55,846 nt of DNA from assembly GCA_022703625.1 (NCBI GenBank), contig JAKLDH010000005.1, positions 1 to 55,846 on the forward strand. Direction: 5' to 3'. The stretch comes from Cyanobacteriota bacterium. Its GTDB lineage: Bacteria; Cyanobacteriota; Vampirovibrionia; Gastranaerophilales; UBA9971. A program made the position numbers and the translations under genes. Under the pieces are notes generated by a model. It searched no databases. It was not told where the DNA came from and saw nothing but the letters and a program-made list of their open reading frames with translations. Positions 15,062 to 24,114 of this stretch are shown here, piece by piece (the first letter of the stretch is position 1; every line of letters begins with the position of its first letter).

Positions 15062-15685
15062 ATGCAAAATTTAACCGGCGCGGCTAAAAACAATTTTACT
15101 CAGTTTGAGCTTTCTAAATTGCTTATTACAAGTCATTTTTTTTCAAAGAATAAAATGAGCCCGTCTGCAAGGCTTGTTTTAATTGTTTTGTGTTCGCATT
15201 ATCCTAATGTGTATCCAAGCATAAAAACTATTCAAAATGAGTCGGGTATCGCTTCTAAAACAAGCGTTATTAATTCCTTGAAGGAATTGTCAAAAGCAGG
15301 GTTTGTTTTGTATGAAACAAAAAATGTTAACCATTACACTTTTACTTCTTATTTTTTTGAAATTTTAAAAGTTGGACCTGGCGGGTACAGGGATTGTAGT
15401 GGTGGTGGTACAAAAATTGGTCATAAACAAATAAATAAAAATATAAATAATAAATTTGAAAAAAAATTAAATTTTTTGGAAAAAAGGGGAAAGGAACCTA
15501 AAGATTATAAGAATACTTATTTAACGGGAATTAATTATCCAAAATGGCAAAAACCAATAAAACATGAAAAAAGTTCTCCTTTGGATTTAAATGAAGAACA
15601 AGCAATCAGTTTTTTGGAAAAATTGCCTAAAAGTATGCATAATACCTATTTTGCTTTAGAATTAAAGAAAAAATGGAAAATATAA
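15062..15685 (+). CDS. Helix-turn-helix protein, replication initiator-like
   Basis: 207 aa with a strong GGAGGAGG site. Residues 30-95 (MSPSARLVLIVLCSHYP, then IQNESGIASKTSVINSLKELSKAGF) form a winged helix of the HTH_36/phage O-protein N-terminal type, found in plasmid and phage replication proteins. The C-terminal half is basic and poorly conserved, with no helicase or primase motif. It is the only replication-like gene in the window. It stops 6 bases before the first polysaccharide gene, so the two are probably co-transcribed. Confidence 0.6.
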   Translation: MQNLTGAAKNNFTQFELSKLLITSHFFSKNKMSPSARLVLIVLCSHYPNVYPSIKTIQNESGIASKTSVINSLKELSKAGFVLYETKNVNHYTFTSYFFEILKVGPGGYRDCSGGGTKIGHKQINKNINNKFEKKLNFLEKRGKEPKDYKNTYLTGINYPKWQKPIKHEKSSPLDLNEEQAISFLEKLPKSMHNTYFALELKKKWKI

Positions 15686-15691
15686 TTAAAA

Positions 15692-17161
15692 ATGGAAAAC
15701 GCAAATAAACTTTTTGGAGCTGTAAAATGGTCGATGTTGGCGGAAATCTCTTCTAAAGCTGTTACTCCTCTAATTTTTATAATTTTGGCAAGGATTTTAA
15801 GTCCTGAAGATTTTGGGGTTACTGCTATTGCGGCTATTATAATAAGTTTTTCACAGATTTTTTGGGATGCCGGTTTAAATAAAACGCTTATTCAGCGGCA
15901 AAAAGATGTTGAAGAAACCGCAAATATTGTATTTTGGACAAATATAACTTTAAGTATTTTAATTTATCTGGTCCTTTTTGTATTTGCGGGAGAAATTGCC
16001 GCATTGTTCAAGGAGATGAGGGCGGAAGCCGTAATTAAAGTTCAGGGGTTGCAAATAATTTTAGCTTCGCTTTGTTCGGTACAAACGGCTTTATTTCAAA
16101 AAGAAATGAATTTTAAGCCTATATTCTGGACAAAATTCATTTCTTCTGCGCTTCCGGGTTTTTTGTCAATTCCTCTTGCTTTAATGGGCTTTAATTATTG
16201 GGCTTTAGTCGCAGGAACATTATCCGGATCAGTGGCGCAGGTTTTTATTTTATGGTTTATAAGTTCATGGCGTCCGGTTTTTCAATATAATTTAAGGATA
16301 GCAAAAGAGCTTTTGGGTTTTGGTTGCTGGGTTTTAGGAAGGGATTTATTGGGATGGCTGATTGTATGGACTGATTCGATTATTGTCGGATGTTTTTTAA
16401 CTTCGCATGAGTTGGGATTGTTTAAAACAGGCGGTAATTTTGTATTAATCTTTTTGGCGGTAACTGTGTTGCCCTTAGAGCCTATAATATACAGTTATCT
16501 TTCCCGTTGGCAAAACGATTTTTCTAAATTTAAAAAAATATTAATGGATGCTAATAAAATCGTTTTTTCAATAGTTCTTTTTATTGGACTTTTTTTGTGT
16601 CTTGAAGGTCAATCAATCTCTGGTTTATTGTTTGGGAGCGCCTGGAACGGAATTGGTCCGGTTATTGTTACAACCGGTTTAAAAAATGCTTTAACTTATT
16701 TGGTTTATATAAATACTTTTGCTTATATGGCTATTAACAGACCTGATTTGTCAACTAAAATTACTGTTTTTGGGTTGTTTTGGTATTTGCCGCTTTATTT
16801 ATATTCAATCACTATAAGTTTTAATTGTTTTTTGTGGACAAGATTAATAATTACTATAATACCGGTATTATTGCAGGTATTGATTGTTAAAAAAGTTTTT
16901 AAAATAAGTTTAATCAGTTATTTTAATAATGTTAAGTGGAGTTTTATTGCAGGATTAATTTCTTTTGTTTTTATAAAAATTATTGATGGTTTTATTGTTA
17001 ATTCAATTTATGAACTTGTTTTTCATATAAGTTTAATTATATTAGTTTATTTTTTAATATTGTTATTTGACAAAGATTTATTGAATTTTGTAAAATTATT
17101 GTTTATTAAAATAAGGGATGTTTTTGAAAATAAAATTAAAAATATTAAATTTATATTATAA
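15692..17161 (+). CDS. Lipopolysaccharide/polysaccharide flippase, Wzx/WzxC-like
   Basis: 489 aa with about 12-14 hydrophobic segments from residue 12 on. ILARILSPEDFGVTAIAAII and the following FWDAGLNKTLIQRQ are diagnostic of MOP-superfamily polysaccharide exporters. It moves lipid-linked oligosaccharide across the inner membrane. It is first in a rightward run of six genes (15692-21698) with short gaps or overlaps. A second, unrelated flippase lies at 25038. Base composition becomes visibly more AT-rich from here to about 27 kb. Confidence 0.85.
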   Translation: MENANKLFGAVKWSMLAEISSKAVTPLIFIILARILSPEDFGVTAIAAIIISFSQIFWDAGLNKTLIQRQKDVEETANIVFWTNITLSILIYLVLFVFAGEIAALFKEMRAEAVIKVQGLQIILASLCSVQTALFQKEMNFKPIFWTKFISSALPGFLSIPLALMGFNYWALVAGTLSGSVAQVFILWFISSWRPVFQYNLRIAKELLGFGCWVLGRDLLGWLIVWTDSIIVGCFLTSHELGLFKTGGNFVLIFLAVTVLPLEPIIYSYLSRWQNDFSKFKKILMDANKIVFSIVLFIGLFLCLEGQSISGLLFGSAWNGIGPVIVTTGLKNALTYLVYINTFAYMAINRPDLSTKITVFGLFWYLPLYLYSITISFNCFLWTRLIITIIPVLLQVLIVKKVFKISLISYFNNVKWSFIAGLISFVFIKIIDGFIVNSIYELVFHISLIILVYFLILLFDKDLLNFVKLLFIKIRDVFENKIKNIKFIL

Positions 17162-17906
17162 AATTATAGGGGAATTTCCGAAATGTACAGTATTTAGCGC
17201 AGATTGGATAAATACCAGAGTTAGTTGCAAATTTTTTAAAAAAATAAAAAAACATTTTATAAAGTCGTCTTATATTATTATTGATGTTGGCTCAGGGGCA
17301 AGCCCGTATTATAATTTTTTTCAAGACATAGATAAAGAATATATTGCGGTTGATCTTCAAACAGCATTACCTAAAAATGAAAAGAGAAAAATAAAACAAA
17401 TAGTCGGGTCAATAGAATGCCTGCCTTTTTCTGATAATTCAGCGGATATAATTCTTTGCGCCGCTGTTTTAGAACATGTTGAGGATCCCTTTAAAGCATT
17501 TAAAGAAATATATAGGGTATTAAAACCAGGCGGTTTTTTTATAGGCTCTATTCCTTTTTTGTATCCTATACACATGGAGCCTTATGATTATTGGAGATTT
17601 ACTGATTTTGGAATAAAAAAAATATTATTAAAAGAAAACTTTGAATTACTTGAATTTGATAGAAATTTTGGTGTTTTTTCAGCAATAACAGTTATTATAA
17701 ATAGAGGATTAATATGCCCTTTTAAAACAAATTTTGAAAAAATTAATAAATGTTTTAAAATAATTGATAATTTATATGTTAGAGAGTTTTTGTTTTTTCC
17801 AATAATAGGTTTTTTAAATATAATAAGCTTTTTATTGGATAAAATATTTATTTTCAATAGGAATAATTCAGCGACAATTTTTCTTTGGTTATCTCAGAAA
17901 AACTAA
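17118..17906 (+). CDS. SAM-dependent methyltransferase
   Basis: 262 aa. Motif I IIDVGSGASPYYNF (about 54-67), acidic residue AVDL (77-80) and the post-motif LCAAVLEHVEDPFKAFKEI with VLKPGGFF mark a class I methyltransferase of the Methyltransf_11 type. The C-terminal hydrophobic stretch may hold it at the membrane. Overlaps the flippase by 44 bases. Likely methylates a sugar or lipid-linked intermediate. Substrate unknown. Confidence 0.75.
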   Translation: MFLKIKLKILNLYYKIIGEFPKCTVFSADWINTRVSCKFFKKIKKHFIKSSYIIIDVGSGASPYYNFFQDIDKEYIAVDLQTALPKNEKRKIKQIVGSIECLPFSDNSADIILCAAVLEHVEDPFKAFKEIYRVLKPGGFFIGSIPFLYPIHMEPYDYWRFTDFGIKKILLKENFELLEFDRNFGVFSAITVIINRGLICPFKTNFEKINKCFKIIDNLYVREFLFFPIIGFLNIISFLLDKIFIFNRNNSATIFLWLSQKN

Positions 17907-17937
17907 ATTATAATAAAATAAATTAAAGAAAGTTTAA

Positions 17938-18885
17938 ATGAAAAAAAGAAAACCAATATATTTTGTGTCATATCCAAAATCCGGCAGAACCTGGATTACG
18001 ATGATGCTGGCTTATATTCAGGCAAAAATGACAGGTCAGGAAATAGACGCTTGTTTATATAATTTTGGTGTTTATAAGTCAAAAAAAGATGATTTAAATT
18101 TTCCGAAAATTATAATTGATCACGCTTTTAAAGAGGAATATATTTATCAGGGGAAAAAGTTTCCTCTGGATTTTTATAAAAATAGAAAAATTTTGCTTTT
18201 AGCCAGAGATCCTAAGGATGTATTGGTTTCTCACTATCATTTTTTTAAAAACAGATACGGAATAATAAAAAGTGATATAAATGATTTTATTAAATTTAAA
18301 TATAATAAAAAATATTTTTATATAACTACGTTTTTAACAAATAATAATATTTTAAAATATTTTGGCTTTTTTAATTTTATTATTTGTCCTTTTTTAAATT
18401 TTATTCATAATAAGGCGCATAAAGATATTTTTATTGATAATATAGGCAAAAGTAAATACCGAATGTATGCGGAAAGATTTGGGTTGGAAACAATCGTTAA
18501 TTATTTGAACTCCTGGGTAGAAAATAAAAATTCTTTTGCTGATTTTAGGATTTTTTATTATGAAGATATAAGAAAAGAGCCGTTTCTGTCTTTTAAACAA
18601 ATGTTAGAGTTTCTTGAAATAAAATGTGAGGATTATTTAATTAAAGAAGCTATTGAATTTGCTTCTTTTGAAAATATGAGGAAAATTGAACTTGAAGGCT
18701 CTATAAAATGGGAAGATTTGTATTTAACAAAAAAAGAAAATTTTGTTCAACAAAATTTTTTAATGACCAGAAAAGGGCAGGTCGGTTCATATAAAGAGGA
18801 ATTATCGCAGGAAATGTCGGAATATATTGATAATTATATTAGGGACAGACTTAATAATGAGTTTATAAGGTATAAAAGAGCATAA
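17938..18885 (+). CDS. PAPS-dependent sulfotransferase
   Basis: 315 aa. YPKSGRTW (12-19) is the 5'-phosphosulfate loop, ILLLARDPKDVLVSHYHFF (85-103) holds the Arg and Ser that bind the 3'-phosphate, and TRKGQVGSYKEE near the C-terminus matches the RKGxxGDWK signature. The enzyme transfers sulfate from PAPS to a hydroxyl, here probably a sugar of the surface glycan. No PAPS synthesis gene is in the window, so the host must supply it. Very AT-rich. Confidence 0.9.
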   Translation: MKKRKPIYFVSYPKSGRTWITMMLAYIQAKMTGQEIDACLYNFGVYKSKKDDLNFPKIIIDHAFKEEYIYQGKKFPLDFYKNRKILLLARDPKDVLVSHYHFFKNRYGIIKSDINDFIKFKYNKKYFYITTFLTNNNILKYFGFFNFIICPFLNFIHNKAHKDIFIDNIGKSKYRMYAERFGLETIVNYLNSWVENKNSFADFRIFYYEDIRKEPFLSFKQMLEFLEIKCEDYLIKEAIEFASFENMRKIELEGSIKWEDLYLTKKENFVQQNFLMTRKGQVGSYKEELSQEMSEYIDNYIRDRLNNEFIRYKRA

Positions 18886-19476
18886 ATGATTAAAGAAATT
18901 TTTTGTTTAAATTATATTATATTTAATAATTTAATTAAAGAAGCCTTTATAAGAACTCATTTGACGAATGAGGAAAAAATTAACTTATATAGATTTTCTA
19001 AGAAATTAAAAAAGCAAAATCCCATTGCTTTGGAAATAGGAAGTTATTTGGGGGCTAGCGGTTGTTTTTTGGCAAAGGGATTAAAGGGTTTTAACGGGAG
19101 GCTTTATTGTGTTGATACCTGGCAGAATAACGCTATGGACGAGCCTGAAAGAGATACTTTTAATGAATTTACGCAAAATATAAAAAAATATACGGATATA
19201 ATAATTCCTTTAAAGGGGAAAAGTTGTAAAGTTGTTGAAGAATTTAGAAAAACAGGAAAAAATATAGATTTGCTTTTTATTGACGGCGATCATAGTTATG
19301 AAAGCTGTAAAACAGATTGGGATTTATACAGCCCACTTTTAAATAAAAATGCTGTTGTTATTTTTCATGATACAGGTTGGGCTGAGGGAGCACAAAGGGT
19401 TATAAAAGAAAATGTTGTTAATATCGCTGATAAAATTCTTGAGCTTAAAAATATGCAGGCGTTTAAATTAAAATGA
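18886..19476 (+). CDS. Class I methyltransferase (Methyltransf_24 type)
   Basis: 196 aa. ALEIGSYLGASGCFLAKGL (about 44-62) is motif I and LLFIDGDHSYESCKTDWDLY (about 138-157) the acidic loop typical of cephalosporin-hydroxylase/Methyltransf_24 proteins in glycan clusters. It begins directly after the sulfotransferase stop and overlaps the next gene by 4 bases (ATGA), so it is tightly coupled in the operon. Confidence 0.8.
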   Translation: MIKEIFCLNYIIFNNLIKEAFIRTHLTNEEKINLYRFSKKLKKQNPIALEIGSYLGASGCFLAKGLKGFNGRLYCVDTWQNNAMDEPERDTFNEFTQNIKKYTDIIIPLKGKSCKVVEEFRKTGKNIDLLFIDGDHSYESCKTDWDLYSPLLNKNAVVIFHDTGWAEGAQRVIKENVVNIADKILELKNMQAFKLK

Positions 19477-20483
19477 TGAAGTATTCAATAATTATTCCTG
19501 CATACAATAGAAGTTGTTTGCTTGAGCGGTGTCTTAAACATCTTTCCGGATTAAATAAGCCGGACTTTGACTATGAAGTTTTAGTTGCAGATAACGGTCC
19601 AACAGACAAAAACAAAAGGGTTTACGAATCATTTATAGGGAAAATTCCAAATTTAAGCTACTTTTATGAAAAAGAATCGGGGCTGCTCGTTGGAAGACAT
19701 TCAGGCGCAAGAAAAGCTCAGGGAGAAATTCTTTGTTATCTTGATGAGGATAGTTTTGTTGATAAAAATTGGCTTATAGCTATAGAAAAAGCTTTTAAAA
19801 ATCCTGAAATTAAGATTGCCACAGGGTTAGTTCTTCCGGAATATGAAGTTAAACCGCCGGAATGGCTAAAATATGCCTGGATAAAAAATAAACACGGTAA
19901 ATATTTAGGTTCTTTAAGCTTGCTTGATTTTGGGCAAAAAGAAAAAATAGTTTCGCCTTTATTTGTTTTCGGATGTAATTTTATAATTAGAAAACAGGTC
20001 TTTTTTGACTTTAAAGGAACCCATCCCTGTAGTATGCCGGAAGGTTTGTTTGAATATATTGGCGATGGAGAAACAGGACTGGCAAAAAAACTTGTTTTAA
20101 AAGGAATACAGGCTTTATATTCGCCGGAAATCAAGATTAATCATTTTGTTGCTGATTCAAGAATGACAGAAGATTATTTTGTAAAACGTTTTTTTCATGA
20201 AGGAATCTGTAATTCCTTTACGGAATATCGGCAAAAATACGGTTTATACGGGAAAGAAAGAAATAAATATTTGGTTTTGGCTAATTATTTCAGGTTTTTT
20301 GAGAAATTATCACGGCATTTTGCAGAGAAATTGCTGTTTTCTCATGATGATAATTATAAAAAATGTCAAAAGATTTTGTCAGAAGCGAAAAAAAGCTATA
20401 ATAAAGGCAAGCTTTTTCATAAAGAAAAAGTGGAAAATAATCCTGAGTTGTTAAAATATGTGTTGAAAGAAAATTATTTATAA
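19473..20483 (+). CDS. Glycosyltransferase family 2
   Basis: 336 aa. SIIIPAYNRSCLLERCLKHL opens a GT-A fold. VADNG follows, and ILCYLDEDSFVDKNWL (about 87-102) carries the DED nucleotide-metal motif. EFGDGETGL-like EYIGDGETGLAKKL (about 193-206) is the acceptor-side acidic motif. No membrane helix. It adds one sugar to the growing lipid-linked unit in the cytoplasm. Donor unknown. Confidence 0.85.
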   Translation: MMKYSIIIPAYNRSCLLERCLKHLSGLNKPDFDYEVLVADNGPTDKNKRVYESFIGKIPNLSYFYEKESGLLVGRHSGARKAQGEILCYLDEDSFVDKNWLIAIEKAFKNPEIKIATGLVLPEYEVKPPEWLKYAWIKNKHGKYLGSLSLLDFGQKEKIVSPLFVFGCNFIIRKQVFFDFKGTHPCSMPEGLFEYIGDGETGLAKKLVLKGIQALYSPEIKINHFVADSRMTEDYFVKRFFHEGICNSFTEYRQKYGLYGKERNKYLVLANYFRFFEKLSRHFAEKLLFSHDDNYKKCQKILSEAKKSYNKGKLFHKEKVENNPELLKYVLKENYL

Positions 20484-20486
20484 AAA

Positions 20487-21698
20487 ATGTCGGAAAACAA
20501 TAAAAAAAGAATAGCGGTTTTTTTCTATGAAAATAGAAATATTAATACTTACCCATATGTCGTTAATTCAGCGCGTTTGTTGGCGGAGCAGGGATATTTT
20601 GTTGATATTTACCTGAATGAATCTCAAAAAACAGAATTAGACATTGAAAATTGCAAATTTTTTATAGTCAGTGATTTAGATAGATATAACTATATTTTTA
20701 ATACGGCAAAACAGGTTCACGATCAACGCTATAACTATGATTTTTTGTTTGTGTATTCGCCGGAAGGTCTTTTAATAAGCTTTTTGTTAAATCAGTACGC
20801 TAAAAATATTATTCCGGCAGTTTATTTTTCAATGGAATTAAAATACAAATATATTATTTTTCTTTATATATTAGAAATTATATTTATATATTTTTTGTTA
20901 AGATTTAGTTTCTCTAAAATTAAGTTTAAGGTGTTAAAAACTTTGTTTATTTATAGTTTTCAAAAAGAAAAAATGAAAAAAATAATAAAATTTTCAGTGG
21001 TTATGGATAAAGACAGAGCGGAGATTTTGAAACGGGAATTTGATTTTGTAGACAGGATAGTTCTTTTGCCTAACAGTTATATAGGTTTTTTAGAAGCTTC
21101 CTCGGATTTTGCTTATAAAAAGTTTAATATTCCGGCGGATAAAAAAATTCTGTTGTTTACAGGCGGTATTGAAAAAGCGGTTTTTGACGAAAAATTGCCT
21201 TTAGCGCTTGAAAAGCTTGGAACAGAATACACGCTTTTGTTAAGCGGATTTAGCAGGTTTAACTATCTCGAAGAAATTAAAAGACAATATAAACTTTTGA
21301 TTGAAAACAAAAGACTTGTTATAAATGACGTTAATCTTGATGAACAGGAATATGACGAGCTTATAAGAAGCTGTTATATTGGGCTTGCCTGGTATAAAAA
21401 GACAAAAGTTAAAAATCTTTATTATATGGGTTTATCGTCAGGAAAATTAACAAAATATTTGTCCTGTAAAAAGCCTGTTATTGCTCCTTCTTTTCTTTAT
21501 AAATATTCGGAAATAATAGACGTAAATCAAATAGGCAAAACTTGCGCTGACGTTTCAGACATTCCGGAGGCGGTTAAACAGATTGAGCTTAATTATAATA
21601 AATTTACTGAAAATGTTGAAAAGTTTTATATTGAAAATTTGGAGTTTGAAAAGCAGTTTCAAAAGGTGATAAAAGCATTAAAAGAAATCGGCAAATGA
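20487..21698 (+). CDS. GT-B glycosyltransferase (GT4-like)
   Basis: 403 aa. An N-terminal Rossmann half (KKRIAVFFYENRNINTYPYV) is followed by a hydrophobic hairpin (about 115-150, FLYILEIIFIYFLL) that may anchor it to the membrane. The C-terminal half has LLFTGGIEKA and YYMGLSSGKLTKYLSCKKPVI, with the S/G-LxxYLxxxxPVI signature of GT4 enzymes. Its last codons run into repeat element R2b. A similar end (ATAAAAGCATTAAA) recurs beyond the element at 21851, so the original stop may have been displaced. Confidence 0.7.
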   Translation: MSENNKKRIAVFFYENRNINTYPYVVNSARLLAEQGYFVDIYLNESQKTELDIENCKFFIVSDLDRYNYIFNTAKQVHDQRYNYDFLFVYSPEGLLISFLLNQYAKNIIPAVYFSMELKYKYIIFLYILEIIFIYFLLRFSFSKIKFKVLKTLFIYSFQKEKMKKIIKFSVVMDKDRAEILKREFDFVDRIVLLPNSYIGFLEASSDFAYKKFNIPADKKILLFTGGIEKAVFDEKLPLALEKLGTEYTLLLSGFSRFNYLEEIKRQYKLLIENKRLVINDVNLDEQEYDELIRSCYIGLAWYKKTKVKNLYYMGLSSGKLTKYLSCKKPVIAPSFLYKYSEIIDVNQIGKTCADVSDIPEAVKQIELNYNKFTENVEKFYIENLEFEKQFQKVIKALKEIGK

Positions 21699-21852
21699 AA
21701 AAGATGATTTTTGTAAATCCTTAATTTGCAGGTGTTTTGCCAAAGGCAAAACACCTGCTATAACCGTCTATAGCCCGCGCCGCCCGCAGGGCGGCGCGGG
21801 CTATAGATATTAGCTTTTTAATAAATTAACGAAAACTTATTTGGATTGGTAT
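21690..21852. repeat. Double-hairpin inverted-repeat element R2b (inverted relative to R2a)
   Basis: Reverse complement of the family copy at 2229-2413. It contains GCAGGTGTTTTGCC/GGCAAAACACCTGC with loop aaa, a GC stem TAGCCCGCGCCGCCC/GGGCGGCGCGGGCTA with loop gca, and the end ATTGGTAT at 21845-21852. The left inverted end is not clear. ATAAAAGCATTAAA occurs on both sides (21669-21682, 21851-21864). It separates convergent GT operons and may also terminate transcription. Confidence 0.6.
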
Positions 21853-21859
21853 AAAAGCA

Positions 21860-23107
21860 TTAAAGATGAATATTTAAGGTTTTGTATAAATCATAATATT
21901 TTTGTGAAACTAACTTTATATCAAAATTTTCTTCAGCTTTTTTTCTTGCATTAGTTGATATTATTTTATATTCATCGTTACTTAAGCTTAAAGCCCATTT
22001 AATTCCCTGCGCAAGGTCAGCGGCTTCATAAGGTTTTGCAAGATAGCCGCTTGTTTTATGGTCTACGATATCTAATAATCCGGTTGCTTCAAAAGCAATT
22101 ACAGGAGTAGCGCATGCAAGTGATTCTGAAGCGGTTTGTCCGAAAGATTCCTGAATAGACGGCGCTATTGTTGCATCACAAGCTGAATATAATAAAGCCA
22201 TTGTTATTTCATCTTTTAATATGCCCATATAATGGGTTTTTAGGTCAAAACCAAGAGGGTTTTCAGGTTTATTAGCCCCAAAAATAACCAGTTCAAATTC
22301 TTCATTTTTGAAAAAAGTTAGCGCGTTAATAAGGTGATTAAGTCCTTTGTTTTTATCAATTAAACAGTTAAACGCGCCAAAAAGTAATAGTTTTTTGTCT
22401 TGCGGTAAATTTAATATATTTCTGGCAACCTTTTTTTCTGAAGGTTTAAAAATATTTATGTCTAAGCCGTTAGGAATGGTTATAGTATTGATATTTTTAA
22501 GTAATTTACTCTTTTTAGCGTTTTCGCTTAGCCAAGAACTAGGGCATATAATAGTTAAGTCAAGATTTTTAAAAATTTTTTCTTTATTTTTAAAATTCCT
22601 ATAAGCCAAGTCCCTATAGTTGTTTGAATTTAAAACAGGACAGTTATTACATTCTTCAAGATATTTTAAACATTTACCGGCGCAATGACAGCCTCCTGTA
22701 AAAGCCCACATGTCATGTAAAGTCCAAGCTATTGGCGCTTTAATTTTTAAAAGCTGTTCCAGCCTTAAAAAGCCGGAGTTAATCCAATGAAGATGAAGAA
22801 TGTCAGGATTTATATTTTTTATTTTATTAAATAAATCATAATTTGGAACGATTGAGGAAGAAAAAATAACCTTTTCTCTTTGAGTATAAGGAATTAAAGC
22901 CAGTTTTTCAGCAGGATTTCTAAAAAGCGCTTTAAGTTTTTTAAAATCGGTTTCAGGTCCTTCTACATAATAAGGCGTTGTTGATTTGTTATTAACAAGC
23001 ATTTTAATTTGAGAGCCCGTGAGGTTTTTAATTCCTTCCAAAAGCCTGTAAGCCGCAATCGCAGCTCCGCCGTTTCCGTCGCGCGTATTTAAAAATAAAA
23101 TATTCAT
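21860..23107 (-). CDS. Glycosyltransferase family 4
   Basis: 415 aa GT-B enzyme. It begins MNILFLNTRDGNGGAAIAAYRL, has the DILHLHWINSGF and WTLHDMWAFTGGCH acceptor-side loops, and a C-terminal donor domain with SFGQTASESLACATPVIAFEATGL (about 332-355), the E-x7-E motif of GT4. Such proteins with a cysteine-rich C-GKCLKYLEECNNC loop occur in O-antigen clusters. Its start overlaps the upstream FkbM gene stop by one base. Confidence 0.9.
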   Translation of the reverse strand: MNILFLNTRDGNGGAAIAAYRLLEGIKNLTGSQIKMLVNNKSTTPYYVEGPETDFKKLKALFRNPAEKLALIPYTQREKVIFSSSIVPNYDLFNKIKNINPDILHLHWINSGFLRLEQLLKIKAPIAWTLHDMWAFTGGCHCAGKCLKYLEECNNCPVLNSNNYRDLAYRNFKNKEKIFKNLDLTIICPSSWLSENAKKSKLLKNINTITIPNGLDINIFKPSEKKVARNILNLPQDKKLLLFGAFNCLIDKNKGLNHLINALTFFKNEEFELVIFGANKPENPLGFDLKTHYMGILKDEITMALLYSACDATIAPSIQESFGQTASESLACATPVIAFEATGLLDIVDHKTSGYLAKPYEAADLAQGIKWALSLSNDEYKIISTNARKKAEENFDIKLVSQKYYDLYKTLNIHL

Positions 23108-24114
23108 TAAATTAAATCAACGTAGCCAATAAGTACAGTTTCATTTACAAAATGGTTAGGTTCCAGTTTTTTGAACATAAATTTATAATCAAGATTTAGA
23201 GATTCTATTAAGGGCTTTATTTGAAAAAAGTCTTTCGGATGATGGTATACAGAAATTATTATTAGGGGTTTAAACTTTTTAATTGTTTCCAAAGCGCCTT
23301 TTACCGCTTCCAATTCATAACCTTCTATGTCCATTTTAATTAAGCCTGGATTTAAATTATTGTCTTGAACAAATTTATCAATTGTAGTTATTTTTATTTT
23401 CTCGCTGTTTATTTTGTCAAAAAGAAGAGGGACATGTTCTCTTAAAACACTTGCCGCGCTAACTTCTCCGTATAGCTCAAGCTCTTCTTCTTTTTCTCCC
23501 AATCCGGCTTTAATCGGAAAAATTTTATTTTCATAATCATTTATTTTAATAGTTTTTTTTAAAACGTCATGATTTTCTTGATTTGGTTCAAAGGCGTATA
23601 TTTTATTATTGGTATAGTTGCAAAAAAGTAAGGCTGTATCTCCTATATAAGCCCCACAGTCAAGAAAGTCCTTGTTTTTTAAATTTTTAAGAACAGAATC
23701 AGATAAAAACTTTAAACCGTAATCATATAAAAAGGTTTGTTTTGGATAAGTAGGGATTGCATTTTTTGCCTGATGATCGGGCATTTTATATTTTTTGCGC
23801 AATTTTTTGATGTTTAAATTTTTATTTTGTTCCGTTTTTTCTTCTTTTGTATAAATTCCGTCGGCAAAATACCAGCAGTGGTCTATATATTTAGTTGAAG
23901 GAACAAGATATATAAATCTGTCAAAAATTAAATCTATAAGATCAGAGCTTTCTTTGTCCAGATTTTTTTTTAAATTTTCCAGTTCTTTTTTTGTTTTTAC
24001 AGGATTTTCAATAAAATATTTCTGCCAGTAGTCCCCCTGAACTACATAACAAACACTTTTTCTCAATAAAAAAATACGTTTATATAAATTATTTAAAGAT
24101 TTAAATATATTCAT
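23107..24114 (-). CDS. FkbM-family methyltransferase
   Basis: 335 aa. DFLDCGAYIGDTALLF (about 150-165) is motif I, YAFEPNQENHDVL the acidic loop, and LIKMDIEGYELEAVKGA the FkbM signature. It would O-methylate a sugar. An N-terminal 140-residue extension is helical and of unknown role. It overlaps the other FkbM gene by 14 bases and the GT4 gene by one, so this is one leftward operon. Confidence 0.85.
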   Translation of the reverse strand: MNIFKSLNNLYKRIFLLRKSVCYVVQGDYWQKYFIENPVKTKKELENLKKNLDKESSDLIDLIFDRFIYLVPSTKYIDHCWYFADGIYTKEEKTEQNKNLNIKKLRKKYKMPDHQAKNAIPTYPKQTFLYDYGLKFLSDSVLKNLKNKDFLDCGAYIGDTALLFCNYTNNKIYAFEPNQENHDVLKKTIKINDYENKIFPIKAGLGEKEEELELYGEVSAASVLREHVPLLFDKINSEKIKITTIDKFVQDNNLNPGLIKMDIEGYELEAVKGALETIKKFKPLIIISVYHHPKDFFQIKPLIESLNLDYKFMFKKLEPNHFVNETVLIGYVDLI

